Source: an uncultured Alphaproteobacteria bacterium (GTDB taxonomy: Bacteria; Pseudomonadota; Alphaproteobacteria; HIMB59). From it: 64,000 nt of DNA. This document shows, one piece after another, positions 28,862 through 36,194 of this stretch. A program made the translations under genes and the position numbers. The notes below the pieces were generated by a model. That model ran no database searches. It saw only the letters and a list, made by a program, of their open reading frames with translations, and was not told the DNA's origin. The stretch spans positions 108,592 through 172,591 of the forward strand of contig CACNLH010000001.1 in the NCBI GenBank assembly GCA_902621205.1. Direction: 5' to 3'. The first letter of the stretch is position 1. Each line of letters opens with the position of its first letter.

Positions 28862-29545
28862 TTATATCACGTTTTTTAAGAAATTTTCCAAATCATCAGT
28901 AACATGTGATATGTAACCTTTTTCATCAATAATTTTTTGGATATCTTCTTGTTGATTCACATCTTTATTTAGGTTGTATTCAAGGTTATTCGTTACCCAA
29001 ACTGTCTGCCAACCCATTTTATGTGGCTCTTTCAAATTAATATGAAGATCCTCAAACATAGCTGTTGAACTATTGTCTAAATTGAATTTATTTTGGAATG
29101 AGTCGTAAACTTCTTTGTGAGGTTTTGGCATATAGTCACTTTCAGAAATGTCAAAACATCCATCAAAAATATTAGTCATATTTAGTTTTTCTAAAACTTT
29201 TTCCACATGTTCAAAGTTAGCATTTGTAAAAATATACTTTTTTCCATTTAAGCTTTTTAATATTTCCGCAAGAGATGTATTTGGTTGAACTACTTCATAA
29301 TTAATTTGATGAACGTAGTCCAAATATTCATCAGGATTTACTTGATGTTCAATCATAAGACCTCTAAGTGTTGTTCCATATTGATGATAATATTTAGACC
29401 TCAGAGCTTGTGCATCTCCAGAATTTAAATTTAATTTTTCCTCAATAAACTTACCCATAAGTATGTGTACTTTATCAAACAAACCACACTCTGCTTTATA
29501 AAGTGTATTGTCTAAGTCAAAAACCCAATTTGTTATATTGTTCAT
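28862..29545 (-). CDS. HAD-superfamily hydrolase, pyrimidine 5'-nucleotidase-like
   Basis: A 227-residue HAD phosphatase. Motif I is [11 protein letters not shown] (nucleophile Asp), motif II is in [15 protein letters not shown], and motifs III/IV are in [11 protein letters not shown] and [20 protein letters not shown]. The sequence pattern is that of the SDT1/pyrimidine 5'-nucleotidase subfamily common next to dapD in alphaproteobacteria. The substrate is inferred from the family only. Confidence 0.85.
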   Translation of the reverse strand: MNNITNWVFDLDNTLYKAECGLFDKVHILMGKFIEEKLNLNSGDAQALRSKYYHQYGTTLRGLMIEHQVNPDEYLDYVHQINYEVVQPNTSLAEILKSLNGKKYIFTNANFEHVEKVLEKLNMTNIFDGCFDISESDYMPKPHKEVYDSFQNKFNLDNSSTAMFEDLHINLKEPHKMGWQTVWVTNNLEYNLNKDVNQQEDIQKIIDEKGYISHVTDDLENFLKNVI

Positions 29546-29588
29546 AAGCGTGTTAAACTAATGTTTATTATATAAAAGCCAAGAAGAT

Positions 29589-30164
29589 TTACAAAAATTC
29601 AAAAATTTTTTTTTGAATTTCAAATATGTTTTCATTTGTTTTTGAGCTTACAATGTAGTTTTCAAATTCAGTATTTAAATTGTCTAAAAATGCTGACTTT
29701 TCTTTTATTTTTTTATCACTTTTCGTATAACAAATAATAATTTTTTGTTTTATTTTTTTCATCGAGTCTATCATCTCTATATCTATTTTTTTTGGCCCCA
29801 ATGAATTATCAATTAATACAAATATTTTCTTTAAATTTTCACGAGATGTTAAATATTGAGAGACAAGATCTGATATTTGAAATGCCTCCTTTTGAGATAT
29901 TTTTGCAAATCCATACCCAGGAAGATCAACAACCATCATTGAGTCCCCGTGATTAAAAAAATTAATTTGTCTTGTTTTACCTGGGGTATTGGAAATATGT
30001 GCAAGTTTTTTCATAAAAACTGCATTGATTAAACTAGATTTTCCAACATTTGACCTACCTATGAAAGCTATTTCAGGAAAACTTACATTAGGATATTGAC
30101 GAGGTTGTGTAGCGCTTAGTAAAAACTTAGTTTGTTTTTTGAAATAATTTGAGACAAGGCTCAT
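29589..30164 (-). CDS. engB: GTPase EngB/YsxC, ribosome biogenesis
   Basis: A 191-residue essential-type GTPase involved in late 50S assembly. The G motifs are visible: G1 in AFIGRSNVGKSSLINAVF, G3 in VDLPGYGFAK and G4 in CYTKSDKK. The G2 threonine lies in SNTPGKTRQINFF. It overlaps the end of yidC by one base, as in many alphaproteobacteria. Confidence 0.95.
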   Translation of the reverse strand: MSLVSNYFKKQTKFLLSATQPRQYPNVSFPEIAFIGRSNVGKSSLINAVFMKKLAHISNTPGKTRQINFFNHGDSMMVVDLPGYGFAKISQKEAFQISDLVSQYLTSRENLKKIFVLIDNSLGPKKIDIEMIDSMKKIKQKIIICYTKSDKKIKEKSAFLDNLNTEFENYIVSSKTNENIFEIQKKIFEFL

Positions 30165-31852
30165 TAACTCTTCATAATTTTTCTTTGTATTATGTATTGT
30201 TGAGCCATTGATAAGACATTGTTAGTTGTCCAATAAATAACTAGCCCTGCTGCGAAGCCACCTAAAATGAAAGTAAATACTATTGGCAACAAACCAAAAA
30301 TTTTGGCCTGCATTTTATCTACCGGAGCTGGGTTCAATTTAAATTGAATATACATCGAAATACCCATTAAGATTGGCCAAATTCCAACATTTAGAATTTG
30401 CAAAATACCTGGAACGTTCCATTCTACAAAACCAAAAAGAGTAAGAGCCCCTAAGGGATCTGGCGCTGAGAGATCATGTACCCATCCTATAAAAGGAGCA
30501 TGTCTCATCTCAATAGTTACAAATAAAACTTTGTACAAGGCAAAAAATACTGGGATCTGTAAAAGTATTGGCAAACAACCAGCAATGGGATTTGCCTTTT
30601 CTCTTTTATATAAAGCCATCATTTCTTTTTGCATTCCAGCTCTATCATCTCCGTATTGTTCCTTAAGTCTTTGCATCTCAGGAGCTAGTTTTTTCATTTT
30701 TGCCATTGATTTAAATGATTGTTGAGCAAGTGGAAAAAAACAAATCCTCATTAAAACTGTAAATAGAATTATTGACCAACCAAAGTTTCCTACATACCCG
30801 TATATAAACTCTAAAACATTAAAAATAGGTTTTGTTAAAAAATAAAACCAACCAAAGTCAACTGAACGATCAAAACCGTCAAACCCATATTCTTCAATAT
30901 ATTTGTCGATAATATTTACAATTTTTGGCCCTGCAAAAATTTTAAAATTATGGGAGATACTCGCATTATTTGAAACAGATATTCTTTCACCAACAATATC
31001 AGTTTGAAAATTATCTATATTATCAACAAAGCTGTAACTGTATGTTTGCTGAACAGGTTCGTTTTGGTTAGGGATTATCGCAGTCTGCCAATACTTATCT
31101 GTCATCCCAATCCACCCTCCAACAGAAGAATGTTTAATTTTTTTATCGTCTTTTAAATCGTCATAATCATATTCCTTCAACACACCATCAGTTATTGACA
31201 AGGGACCCTCGTGAAGGATGAAGAAATTTTGCATCTCTGGAATTCCTTGTCTTTTAGATAATCCGTAAGGATAAAGGTCGAAAGAAAGACCTGAATTATT
31301 AATAACTCTTTGATCAACACTAAATAAATAGTTTTCATCAAGAGTTATGATCTTTTCAAAAGTAATATTCTGGTCACTAGTCCAAGTCAGTTTTACAGGT
31401 TCATTAACACCGACAGTGGTTTTATCAGCAATCCAAATACTAGAACTATTAGGTAATTTAACTGTGCTATCAGAGCTTACCCAACCTGTATCTAAATAAT
31501 AGGCATTATCAGATCCTAATGGGTTTAAAAATTCAATTAAGTTAGATGTTGGATCTAAAGTTTCCCTGAATTCTTCTAAGATTAGATCATCAATTATTGC
31601 TCCATTTAAATTAATAGAGCCTTTAATTTTAGAGTTATCAAAGTTCACTCTTCCTGACTGAATTATTACTTCCCCTCTATCAGCTAAAACAGTAGATGAG
31701 GATTTTTGAATACTGAGATCTACAAGACTCTCATCACTTGTTTGTTCTTCAGTGACAGGTGCTCTCTCTGGTTGAGGCACCAGTAATTGAAAACCAAAAA
31801 TGATTGCCATTGAAATAATTATAGCTAAGAATAAGTTCTTTTGATTTTCCAT
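30164..31852 (-). CDS. yidC: Membrane protein insertase YidC
   Basis: It inserts and folds inner-membrane proteins, alone or with SecYEG. The 562-residue proteobacterial form has an N-terminal signal-anchor (KNLFLAIIISMAIIFGFQLL), a large periplasmic beta domain at about 60-330, then the conserved five-helix core. The core includes NFGWSIILFTVLMRICFFPL, KMKKLAPEMQRLKEQYGDD and NPIAGCLPILLQIPVFFALY. The C-terminal helix has GLVIYWTTNNVLSMAQQY. The order rpmH-rnpA-yidD-yidC-engB is conserved. Confidence 0.97.
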   Translation of the reverse strand: MENQKNLFLAIIISMAIIFGFQLLVPQPERAPVTEEQTSDESLVDLSIQKSSSTVLADRGEVIIQSGRVNFDNSKIKGSINLNGAIIDDLILEEFRETLDPTSNLIEFLNPLGSDNAYYLDTGWVSSDSTVKLPNSSSIWIADKTTVGVNEPVKLTWTSDQNITFEKIITLDENYLFSVDQRVINNSGLSFDLYPYGLSKRQGIPEMQNFFILHEGPLSITDGVLKEYDYDDLKDDKKIKHSSVGGWIGMTDKYWQTAIIPNQNEPVQQTYSYSFVDNIDNFQTDIVGERISVSNNASISHNFKIFAGPKIVNIIDKYIEEYGFDGFDRSVDFGWFYFLTKPIFNVLEFIYGYVGNFGWSIILFTVLMRICFFPLAQQSFKSMAKMKKLAPEMQRLKEQYGDDRAGMQKEMMALYKREKANPIAGCLPILLQIPVFFALYKVLFVTIEMRHAPFIGWVHDLSAPDPLGALTLFGFVEWNVPGILQILNVGIWPILMGISMYIQFKLNPAPVDKMQAKIFGLLPIVFTFILGGFAAGLVIYWTTNNVLSMAQQYIIQRKIMKS

Positions 31853-31853
31853 A

Positions 31854-32090
31854 TTATTTTTTTATTGGGTCGTAACCAGATGATCCTAAAGGATTACATT
31901 TAAGAATTCTAACCATTCCCATCGTTATTCCTTTCAAAACACCAAATTCATTTATAGCTTCAATTGTATATTCAGAGCATGTTGGGAGATGTCTACATGT
32001 TTTTGGTAACATAGGTGATATGAATAATTGGTAGAATTTAATCGGTGTTATAAAAGCTATCTTCCAAAACTTTTTGATATTATTTTTCAT
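31854..32090 (-). CDS. yidD: Membrane protein insertion efficiency factor YidD
   Basis: A small (78-residue) membrane-associated protein that aids YidC-dependent insertion. The family core is FYQLFISPMLPKTCRHLPTC, then SEYTIEAINEFG, with the conserved cysteines, and CNPLGSSGYDPI at the end. I start it at ATG 32090. The TTG at 32108 only adds six residues. The 5' end overlaps rnpA by 11 nt. Confidence 0.94.
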   Translation of the reverse strand: MKNNIKKFWKIAFITPIKFYQLFISPMLPKTCRHLPTCSEYTIEAINEFGVLKGITMGMVRILKCNPLGSSGYDPIKK

Positions 32091-32409
32091 GAGATAAGAA
32101 TTTTTCAATATCTTGTTTTAAATCAATAAAAGGCACTTTCAAAACTGTTTTTTTAAGTATTAATACAAATTTAACATGATTTAATGTATTTATAAGACTG
32201 CATGTGCGAATTGCCTCTCTAGCTCTTCTTTTAGCCCTATTTCTTTCAACAGCATTACCAAGCTTTTTACTCGCTATAATTCCAACTAGAAAAGTTTCTA
32301 AATCTGCGTCATGAAGAATATAGCCATTAAAACTTGAACTTTTGAAGTAGTTCCCTTTGTTTCTGATTTGGGAAAATTGGGAAGATTTTTTTAGTGTAGG
32401 AAGTCTCAA
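32080..32409 (-). CDS. rnpA: Ribonuclease P protein component
   Basis: The protein subunit of RNase P, which with the RNA subunit matures tRNA 5' ends. The 109-residue protein has the N-terminal MRLPTLKKSSQFSQIRNKG and the RNR signature region in KLGNAVERNRAKRRAREAIR. It starts 3 nt downstream of the rpmH stop, the near-universal rpmH-rnpA arrangement, and overlaps yidD downstream. Confidence 0.95.
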   Translation of the reverse strand: MRLPTLKKSSQFSQIRNKGNYFKSSSFNGYILHDADLETFLVGIIASKKLGNAVERNRAKRRAREAIRTCSLINTLNHVKFVLILKKTVLKVPFIDLKQDIEKFLSHEK

Positions 32410-32412
32410 AAA

Positions 32413-32547
32413 TTAAGCAGATAGTCTAGATCGACCTTTAGCTCTTCTTGCATTAATAACTTTACGACCGCCAACTGTTGACATTCTAGAACGAAATCCA
32501 TGTCTTCTTTTTCTGACTAATTGACTTGGTTGATATGTTCTTTTCAT
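32413..32547 (-). CDS. rpmH: 50S ribosomal protein L34
   Basis: A 44-residue basic ribosomal protein: [20 protein letters not shown], followed by [20 protein letters not shown]. The length and sequence are family-typical. It is the first gene of rpmH-rnpA-yidD-yidC-engB and is divergent from panC with 50 bp between starts. Confidence 0.97.
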   Translation of the reverse strand: MKRTYQPSQLVRKRRHGFRSRMSTVGGRKVINARRAKGRSRLSA

Positions 32548-32597
32548 TGCTAATACACCTAAAAAATTGGTTTGAAGTCAATAAATAAAAACAAATT

Positions 32598-33428
32598 ATG
32601 CTGATAATCAAAGACATTTCTAATTTAAAGTCATATTTGACTGCTTATCAAAATCGAAAATACTCAATTGGTTTTGTCCCTACTATGGGCGCTCTTCATA
32701 AAGGACATGGGGAACTGATAAAAAAATCAAAAAATGATAATCACAAAACTATTGTAAGTATTTTTGTAAATGAAAAACAATTTAACAGCAAAGAAGATTT
32801 TAACTCTTATCCTAGGAATAAGGGCCTTGACTACGAATTTTGCTCTAACAACGATGTAGATCTATTATTTGAACCATCGGCAGAAGAAATTTACAACAAT
32901 GATGGAACTATTTTAAAAAATGTAAATTTTAAAAATATTCTTTGTGATAAATTTAGAAAAGGACATTTTGATGGTGTAATCACAGTACTAGATAAATTCT
33001 TCACAATTATAAAAAGTAATAAAGTTTACTTTGGAGAAAAAGATTACCAGCAACTCAAGATAATTGAAAAATTTATTCTAAAAAAATATAAATCTTTACA
33101 ATTAGTATCTGTTCCAACAAAGAGAAGTGAAGAAGGTATTGCCTATTCATCGAGAAATGAAAAATTAAGTAAAAAACAATTACAAGATTTTGTTAGTTTT
33201 CATCAAAAAGTAGAAAATTTTTTAAAATCATTAGAAAAAACATTTGATATTGAAATTGCAAACCAAAAAGCTAAAGATTTCATAGTTGAACAAGATATTG
33301 AAGAATTAGACTACTTCGAATTTAGAAATAATGATGACCTAAGTTTCAATGGTAAAGTTTCTGAGTCGAGACTTTTTTATGCAATCTATAAAGGCAAAAT
33401 TAGACTTATTGATAATTTAAAAATTTAA
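32598..33428 (+). CDS. panC: Pantothenate synthetase
   Basis: It joins pantoate and beta-alanine using ATP to make pantothenate. The 276-residue protein has the nucleotide-binding motif FVPTMGALHKGHGELI, VSIFVNEKQFNSKEDFNSYP, KGHFDGVITVLDKFF, the FGEKDYQQLKII segment and the SSRNEKLS loop. Some usually conserved positions differ (VNEKQF for VNPTQF, KGHFDG for PGHFRG), but the catalytic framework is intact. The gene ends 2 nt before the tRNA-Arg 3' end. No panB is seen nearby. Confidence 0.93.
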   Translation: MLIIKDISNLKSYLTAYQNRKYSIGFVPTMGALHKGHGELIKKSKNDNHKTIVSIFVNEKQFNSKEDFNSYPRNKGLDYEFCSNNDVDLLFEPSAEEIYNNDGTILKNVNFKNILCDKFRKGHFDGVITVLDKFFTIIKSNKVYFGEKDYQQLKIIEKFILKKYKSLQLVSVPTKRSEEGIAYSSRNEKLSKKQLQDFVSFHQKVENFLKSLEKTFDIEIANQKAKDFIVEQDIEELDYFEFRNNDDLSFNGKVSESRLFYAIYKGKIRLIDNLKI

Positions 33429-33430
33429 AA

Positions 33431-33505
33431 TGGCGGTTCTGCAAGGATTCGAACCCTGAATTCTTGATCCGTAGTCAAGTGTGATATCCGTTTCACCACA
33501 GAACC
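33431..33505 (-). tRNA. tRNA-Arg (anticodon ACG)
   Basis: A 75-nt cloverleaf on the minus strand. The acceptor stem GGTTCTG/CAGAACC is followed by discriminator G and an encoded CCA. The anticodon stem CTTGA/TCAAG encloses the loop CTACGGA, giving anticodon ACG (A34 would be edited to inosine). The T-arm contains GGTTCGAATCC. Its 5' half is the core of the repeated attachment-site sequence found twice more downstream at 34928 and 36242. The tRNA therefore lies at the edge of an integration hotspot but remains intact. Confidence 0.96.
33467..33505 (-). repeat. Attachment-site core A (5' half of tRNA-Arg)
   Basis: These 39 nt are tRNA positions 1-39: the 5' acceptor strand, D-arm and anticodon arm through the loop. 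They recur identically at 34928-34966 and 36242-36280 in the same orientation. Crossover within the anticodon loop region by a tyrosine recombinase would explain why the 5' half, rather than the commoner 3' half, is duplicated. Confidence 0.85.
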
Positions 33506-33559
33506 TTAATCTAAGTATATCACCATAATTCAATCGTTGTACTTAATCCTACGAAACTC

Positions 33560-33582
33560 ATTACGGAGCCATTACGGGCAAC
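33560..33582 (+). repeat. Paired direct repeats, TTACGGG type (cassette 1, left end)
   Basis: ATTACGGAGCC (33560) is followed by ATTACGGGCAA (33571), an 11-bp period, one helical turn. The pair begins 54 nt beyond the tRNA 5' end, exactly the spacing seen after cores B and C. Paired short direct repeats flanking a core are typical of integrase arm-type binding sites. Confidence 0.7.
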
Positions 33583-33600
33583 GAATGAAGAAGGGATATA

Positions 33601-33669
33601 ATGGGAAGTATAACTAAACGAAAGATGAAAGATGTAAAGGGCAATCGCTATGTCTTATTTCAAGCATAG
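33601..33669 (+). pseudogene. Integrase N-terminal fragment (22 codons)
   Basis: The ATG at 33601 opens MGSITKRKMKDVKGNRYVLF, then QA and a TAG. This resembles the beginning of the arm-binding domain of phage-type tyrosine integrases (MGxIxKRKxKDGxxRYxxQ) and stops where such proteins normally continue. It starts 96 nt from the tRNA 5' end, pointing away from it, the usual place for an integrase gene. It is followed by a small unexplained frame from GTG 33670. It is too short for certainty. Confidence 0.45.
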
Positions 33670-33773
33670 GTGAACATGAAGGGACAAAGATATTCCCGAG
33701 CTTTTCAATATATGCGGGAAGCAAGGGCTTACATTAGCGAACAAAAGGGATTAATCAGTAGAGGTTGTTTGTC

Positions 33774-33807
33774 GGGGGGAGGGAACAACGTTGTGTTTCC
33801 TCCCCCC
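33774..33807. terminator. GC-rich hairpin, possible terminator
   Basis: GGGGGGAGG (33774-33782) pairs perfectly with CCTCCCCCC (33799-33807), and the inner bases extend the stem by a few pairs. It lies about 30 nt beyond the stop of the minus-strand gene at 33841. No clear T-run follows on either strand, so Rho-independent termination is only plausible. Such a GC stem is exceptional in this AT-rich window. Confidence 0.45.
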
Positions 33808-33840
33808 TTAGTAGTGCAGAGGTGTGAAATCTTCAAACCT

Positions 33841-34245
33841 CTAGTTAAAGGGGTAAAGTTCCCAAACTGCTTTGCCATCTGCATCGGCTTCGTAAGTAAA
33901 TGCGTAAAATTTACCATTCAGTTCAGATAACGCTTCAGATGTGGTTTCGAATATAGCGCCGCCTCTAAAAGAAGTGCCTCCATCTTTCCTCTGGTTTCCG
34001 ACACCCGTAGCTTTATATGTGGCGACACCTTCTGCACACATTACAACCCCAGCATAGGCATTTCCTGCCCATGAACCATCTGGTCTCATTTCGGCTGTAA
34101 ATGCGCCCATAGACTGAACATCATGACCTAGCATCGTTCCGCTCCCTTCAGCAGTAATGTCCATAGCAGGTAAACCATATTTACCAGAGTCCATTGGCTT
34201 ATTAGTTTCCTGTAATGTCATTGTTCCAATTTTATCACCAAGCAT
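33841..34245 (-). CDS. Conserved-type hypothetical protein (small beta-barrel-like)
   Basis: A 134-residue cytosolic protein rich in glycine and beta-forming segments. It begins MLGDKIGTMTLQETNKPMDS and has GSGTMLGHDVQSMGAFTAEM, then RPDGSWAG. It ends with LSELNGKFYAFTYEADADGK. The pattern recalls a family of uncharacterised proteins resembling allene-oxide-cyclase/DUF3224 barrels. This is recognised from memory, not searched. Its GC content is clearly higher than that of flanking genes, indicating recent transfer as cassette cargo. It is divergent from the cupin gene. Confidence 0.65.
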   Translation of the reverse strand: MLGDKIGTMTLQETNKPMDSGKYGLPAMDITAEGSGTMLGHDVQSMGAFTAEMRPDGSWAGNAYAGVVMCAEGVATYKATGVGNQRKDGGTSFRGGAIFETTSEALSELNGKFYAFTYEADADGKAVWELYPFN

Positions 34246-34381
34246 TGTTAATCTCCTTTTCTAAAATTTATAAAATAAATGATTATAATAATTACTTGTT
34301 AAGAGTATTATTTCTTTTTTTAGATATATATATTACTCATTTGCAATAAATAATATTTTTTTAGATGTTATAAGAGTTTAT

Positions 34382-34813
34382 ATGTATATTTATATTAAAA
34401 AATTTAGGTTTATATTTCTTTTTTCAATTTTTCTATTTAGTTTTGGATTTTTACATTCTGAGGAACATCTCAAAACTAAAATTTCCCCTGTTCTAAAATC
34501 TGCAACTACAATTTTAGGAAATGAAATATATTATCCTGATGGAAAAGCTGAAATAATGTCATTTATAGTTGAGGTGCCTCCTGGTGGTGTAACTCCAAAC
34601 CATGTTCATTCTTACCCTGTTTATATTTACATTATGGAAGGAGAGATGACATATACTTGGGAAGACGGAACAGTTACTATTTACAAACCTGGTAAAGCAT
34701 ATATAGAGGATAGTAAAAGTGCTCATTACGGAAAAAATTTAGGTGACATAACACTCAAAGCGCTGATAGTGGGCATTGGTGCAGAGGGTATAAAATTTAC
34801 AACCTCTCCTTAA
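34382..34813 (+). CDS. Secreted cupin-domain protein
   Basis: A 143-residue protein with an N-terminal signal sequence (FRFIFLFSIFLFSFGFLHSE) and a single cupin_2 barrel. Motif 1 is in PPGGVTPNHVHSYPVYIYIM, with the histidines and glutamate that usually bind metal, followed by EGEMTYTWEDG. Motif 2 is in YIEDSKSAHYGKNLG. The activity is unknown. It is plus-strand cargo of cassette 1 and ends 24 nt before the right-end repeat pair. Confidence 0.8.
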   Translation: MYIYIKKFRFIFLFSIFLFSFGFLHSEEHLKTKISPVLKSATTILGNEIYYPDGKAEIMSFIVEVPPGGVTPNHVHSYPVYIYIMEGEMTYTWEDGTVTIYKPGKAYIEDSKSAHYGKNLGDITLKALIVGIGAEGIKFTTSP

Positions 34814-34837
34814 AACTAAATTTTTAGCTATATTTTC

Positions 34838-34860
34838 ATTACGGGCTTATTACGGGCAAC
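34838..34860 (+). repeat. Paired direct repeats, TTACGGG type (cassette 1, right end)
   Basis: ATTACGGGCTT (34838) and ATTACGGGCAA (34849) repeat with an 11-bp period and nearly match the pair at 33560-33582. The pair starts 90 nt before core B, the same distance as the AACACACT pair before core C. Same type at both ends marks the limits of cassette 1. Confidence 0.7.
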
Positions 34861-34880
34861 ATAGATAAAATGTTGTTAAA

Positions 34881-34992
34881 GCTCAAAGAATAGTATTGAT
34901 AATAAATGAATTAAAGAGACGTAGGATATCCGTAGTCAAGTGTGATATCCGTTTCACCACAGAACCATTAGCTTGATTTATATACTCTTTTT
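34881..34992 (-). repeat. Attachment-site copy B (112-bp repeat containing tRNA-Arg 5' half)
   Basis: It matches 36195-36306 with one mismatch in 112 bp (107 bp identical from 34886). The central 39 nt (34928-34966) equal tRNA-Arg positions 1-39. The tRNA 3' half is missing, so this copy is not a functional tRNA. Flanks on both sides of the core are also shared with copy C but not with the tRNA locus itself. Confidence 0.9.
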
Positions 34993-35020
34993 TTAAATAA
35001 TAAACTTCTATGGATGCGCT

Positions 35021-35042
35021 ATAACACACTCATAACACACTG
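35021..35042 (+). repeat. Paired direct repeats, AACACACT type (cassette 2, left end)
   Basis: ATAACACACTC (35021) and ATAACACACTG (35032) repeat with an 11-bp period. They start 54 nt after core B. The lyase-like gene begins 11 nt downstream, leaving almost no room for a separate promoter, so its transcription may start within the attachment region. Confidence 0.7.
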
Positions 35043-35053
35043 AATAATTATTT

Positions 35054-36112
35054 ATGAAAATCTTCTTAGCCTTATTTTTATTACTACCTAGTTTGTTATG
35101 GGGATTGACATTTAAAGATGGCAAACAGGTCAATGATGGCTTAACTGACTCTTTCTCAGAAAAATACACTATTAGTAAAAAAAACTTTACCCTTCCATTT
35201 GACGTCTCCTCTGGAGTGCGTGAATGGAGACTTAGCTCTAGAGCCTTAGGTTTAAAACATCAAATACAAGTAGTTTCTAAAGATGAAGGACATCCTGTAA
35301 GAGATGGAAATCTTAGTATTAGATTTGAAGTAAGACCAGGCGAATGTGGAGGTAAGGGCAAAATTAATGACTGTAATAGAAATAATGGAAAATCTGAAAG
35401 AGCCGAAATAGCATCTATTGACGAATGGGGTAAAGGAGAAATGTGGTATGCATGGTCAATTTATTTACAACCTGAATTTACAGAATTACATCCAAGGTCT
35501 AGTCTTAAACTTCTGCAATTTCATAGCAGGCCTGATGATGTTTACCCTGACCAACACTTTAGCTTTGAGGCGAAAGATGGTTCATACACACCTTCTAATA
35601 ATATTAATAAAGAAAAAGGCCTGTCTTTATCTAAGACAGATATGATTGGTAGATGGAATGACATATTAATGCACGTAAATTGGTCATACGAAAATGATGG
35701 TTACTATAAAATATGGGCAAATGGTGATTTGATTTATGATTATAGTGGCAAAACATTATGGGATAAAAATATTAGAGCAAACTTTAAGTTTGGAATTTAT
35801 AGAAACTGGTTGGAACATACATGGGAAACGGGCTCTGATGGTGGCACTACGATTGTTTATTTTGATGAGATTAGAATAGGCAAAACTAAAGATGAGGTTA
35901 ACTCAAACCTTAGTCAGTTAGGTGAGCAAGAATATTTCTACAAAAAAAGTAAGATGGAACTTCTTGATGAAGAAATTAAACTTATTGAAGAACAGATTTC
36001 AAAACTAAAAAAAGAAGTTGTTGAAAATTATGATATAGAAAAGTCAAAAAAAATTAATGATTTCAAGAAGAAATTAAGAAAACTAGAATATGAGAAGGCA
36101 AAAGAAAAATGA
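35054..36112 (+). CDS. Secreted polysaccharide lyase-like protein (heparin lyase I-like fold)
   Basis: A 352-residue protein with a signal peptide (MKIFLALFLLLPSLLWG). Its jelly-roll-type domain resembles the Polysacc_lyase family (PF14099 type): FEVRPGECGGKGKINDCNRN, then KSERAEI, MWYAWSIYLQ, a WNDILMHVNWSYENDGYYKI strand pair, IWANGDLIYDY, and YFDEIRIG. A charged coiled coil of ~55 residues closes the protein. It likely cleaves or binds an extracellular polysaccharide. It is the sole cargo of cassette 2 and is homologous to the protein at 36361. Confidence 0.7.
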   Translation: MKIFLALFLLLPSLLWGLTFKDGKQVNDGLTDSFSEKYTISKKNFTLPFDVSSGVREWRLSSRALGLKHQIQVVSKDEGHPVRDGNLSIRFEVRPGECGGKGKINDCNRNNGKSERAEIASIDEWGKGEMWYAWSIYLQPEFTELHPRSSLKLLQFHSRPDDVYPDQHFSFEAKDGSYTPSNNINKEKGLSLSKTDMIGRWNDILMHVNWSYENDGYYKIWANGDLIYDYSGKTLWDKNIRANFKFGIYRNWLEHTWETGSDGGTTIVYFDEIRIGKTKDEVNSNLSQLGEQEYFYKKSKMELLDEEIKLIEEQISKLKKEVVENYDIEKSKKINDFKKKLRKLEYEKAKEK

Positions 36113-36151
36113 GAATTTTATTAGCCCTATTGTAATAAATAGGAACAGTTC

Positions 36152-36173
36152 ATAACACACTTACAACACACTA
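36152..36173 (+). repeat. Paired direct repeats, AACACACT type (cassette 2, right end)
   Basis: ATAACACACTT (36152) and ACAACACACTA (36163) repeat with an 11-bp period. The pair starts 90 nt before core C, matching the geometry of the cassette 1 right end, and repeats the motif of the cassette 2 left end. Confidence 0.7.
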
Positions 36174-36194
36174 CAATGATGAAACAGTGTATAT

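Larger units (their letters stand above)
33506..33840. other. Region without an intact gene next to tRNA-Arg
   Basis: These 335 bp hold the TTACGGG repeat pair, the integrase-like fragment, an open stretch from GTG 33670 (MNMKGQRYSRAFQYMREARA and on) of unknown meaning, and a GC-rich hairpin. Base composition rises noticeably in G and C from about 33670 rightward compared with the AT-rich backbone, consistent with imported DNA. Confidence 0.6.
33467..34966. mobile_element. Cassette 1: tRNA-targeted mini-element with TTACGGG-type ends
   Basis: It lies between core A and core B, with a repeat period of 1461 bp. It has a pair of 11-bp-spaced TTACGGG-type repeats near each end (33560-33582 and 34838-34860), a 22-codon integrase-like fragment at the left end, a GC-rich hairpin, a beta-barrel-like gene on the minus strand and a secreted cupin on the plus strand. 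There is no intact recombinase. The matched end repeats define it as one unit. Confidence 0.65.

Noticed and set aside
33670..33930. 86-residue plus-strand ORF beginning MNMKGQRYSRAF
   Set aside because: It runs through the GC hairpin and into the antisense of the 33841 gene. Only its first ~35 codons could be meaningful, so I mention it but do not call a gene.
34928..34966. Possible additional tRNA gene at copy B (and likewise 36242-36280)
   Set aside because: Only the 5' half is present. The 3' anticodon strand, T-arm and acceptor strand are missing, so neither can fold as a tRNA.
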